Origin: DASUKL01 sp036278755
GTDB taxonomy: Bacteria > Chloroflexota > Limnocylindria > Limnocylindrales > CSP1-4
Length of the DNA stretch: 24,392 nt
NCBI GenBank assembly: GCA_036278755.1
Contig: DASUKL010000016.1
Coordinates: forward strand, 1-24,392
Direction: 5' to 3'
Shown: positions 24,135-24,392 of the stretch, one piece after another
How the letters are laid out: each line of letters starts with the position of its first letter
Position numbering within the stretch: position 1 is the stretch's first letter
Translations under genes and position numbers: made by a program
Notes under the pieces: generated by a model
The model's database searches: none
What the model was told of the DNA's origin: nothing
The model's input: the letters and a program-made list of their open reading frames with translations, nothing else

Positions 24135-24392
24135 CAATGTGGCCTGGAGGACCGTGCCGTCCGGCGCGGTCCCGCGATAGCTGATCTTCTGAGGGCCGCT
24201 GGGCGAGGCCAGACGGCCCACGACGTGGCCCGGGTCGAGCGTCTGGAGGGTCACCGAGGCCGGGGCGCCGTCCCCGGCGGCCACCGTGGCGGTGATGCCG
24301 GTGACGGCCAGGCCGTTGCCCTGGGCATCGAAGTACGTGGCGTGGAGGTCGTTCGGCACGCCCGGCTTGTCAGGATCGAGGTAGATCTGGAC
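24114..24392 (-). CDS. C-terminal part of an exported copper-type domain protein (cut by window edge)
   Basis: The frame is open through 24392, so the N-terminal part is outside. The visible 92 residues begin VQIYLDPDKPGVPNDLHATY, continue FDAQGNGLAVTG and end ATLTITPGQ. PNDLHATYFDAQGNGL recalls the C-terminal beta-domain of CopC/CopD-like or YtkA-like exported proteins (NEIHFTFFD type). The identity is tentative. It is 64 bp upstream of the lipoprotein gene on the same strand, probably co-transcribed. Confidence 0.7.
   Translation of the reverse strand, partial: VQIYLDPDKPGVPNDLHATYFDAQGNGLAVTGITATVAAGDGAPASVTLQTLDPGHVVGRLASPSGPQKISYRGTAPDGTVLQATLTITPGQ

Overview
The window is very GC-rich with dense genes, short gaps and GTG/TTG starts. 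The gene set is bacterial: primase DnaG and primary sigma factor RpoD, a MenG/UbiE-type methyltransferase next to a UbiA-like membrane protein, a DGPF-protein/ECF42 sigma pair, GH3, CPBP protease and an Arr ADP-ribosyltransferase. My best guess is a free-living soil or freshwater Chloroflexota of the Limnocylindria/Ellin6529 type; a high-GC actinomycete cannot be excluded. This is inferred from gene style, not from a marker tree.

Layout from the left: a sulfurtransferase cut by the window edge (+); an HTH plus PD-(D/E)XK-like protein (-); about 0.9 kb of non-coding tandem repeats; the dnaG-rpoD operon (-) behind a candidate promoter and an array of 11-bp-phased TGTCAAG boxes; a decayed patch with a transposase-like remnant, a small secreted protein, a truncated ORF and an arr gene (-); a SufR-like regulator (-); a GH3 lipoprotein, a UbiA-like protein and a MenG-like methyltransferase (-). 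Divergent from these is a + strand cassette: ArsR regulator, SRPBCC protein, DGPF/YciI protein, ECF42 sigma and a two-domain VOC protein. Then come an alpha/beta hydrolase coupled to an unusual S51-like/CysS-C-terminal fusion (-), a 0.67 kb repeat-filled gap, and a long - strand block. That block holds an ECF sigma coupled to a membrane protein with a YCF48/Asp-box beta-propeller, a two-TM exported-domain protein, a CPBP protease, an ABC-type substrate-binding protein, a lipoprotein, and the 3' end of a further gene cut by the right edge.

Most neighbouring genes on one strand overlap by 4 bases (ATGA, and in two cases TTGA or CTGA), so translational coupling is the rule. Two conserved genes seem to lack a normal start codon where one is expected: ECF42, for which a CTG in a CTGA overlap fits, and dnaG, where an ACG sits behind a good Shine-Dalgarno. 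Several proteins carry short in-frame repeats in their linkers.

The most interesting items are: (i) a dispersed repeat family with a TTGGCCA end, shared by the two gene-free stretches 16 kb apart; (ii) the phased TGTCAAG array upstream of dnaG; (iii) an ECF sigma with a membrane-anchored beta-propeller as likely partner; (iv) a peptidase-S51-like protein fused to a cysteinyl-tRNA synthetase C-terminal domain; (v) the HTH/nuclease-like fusion. No tRNA, rRNA or CRISPR array was recognised.
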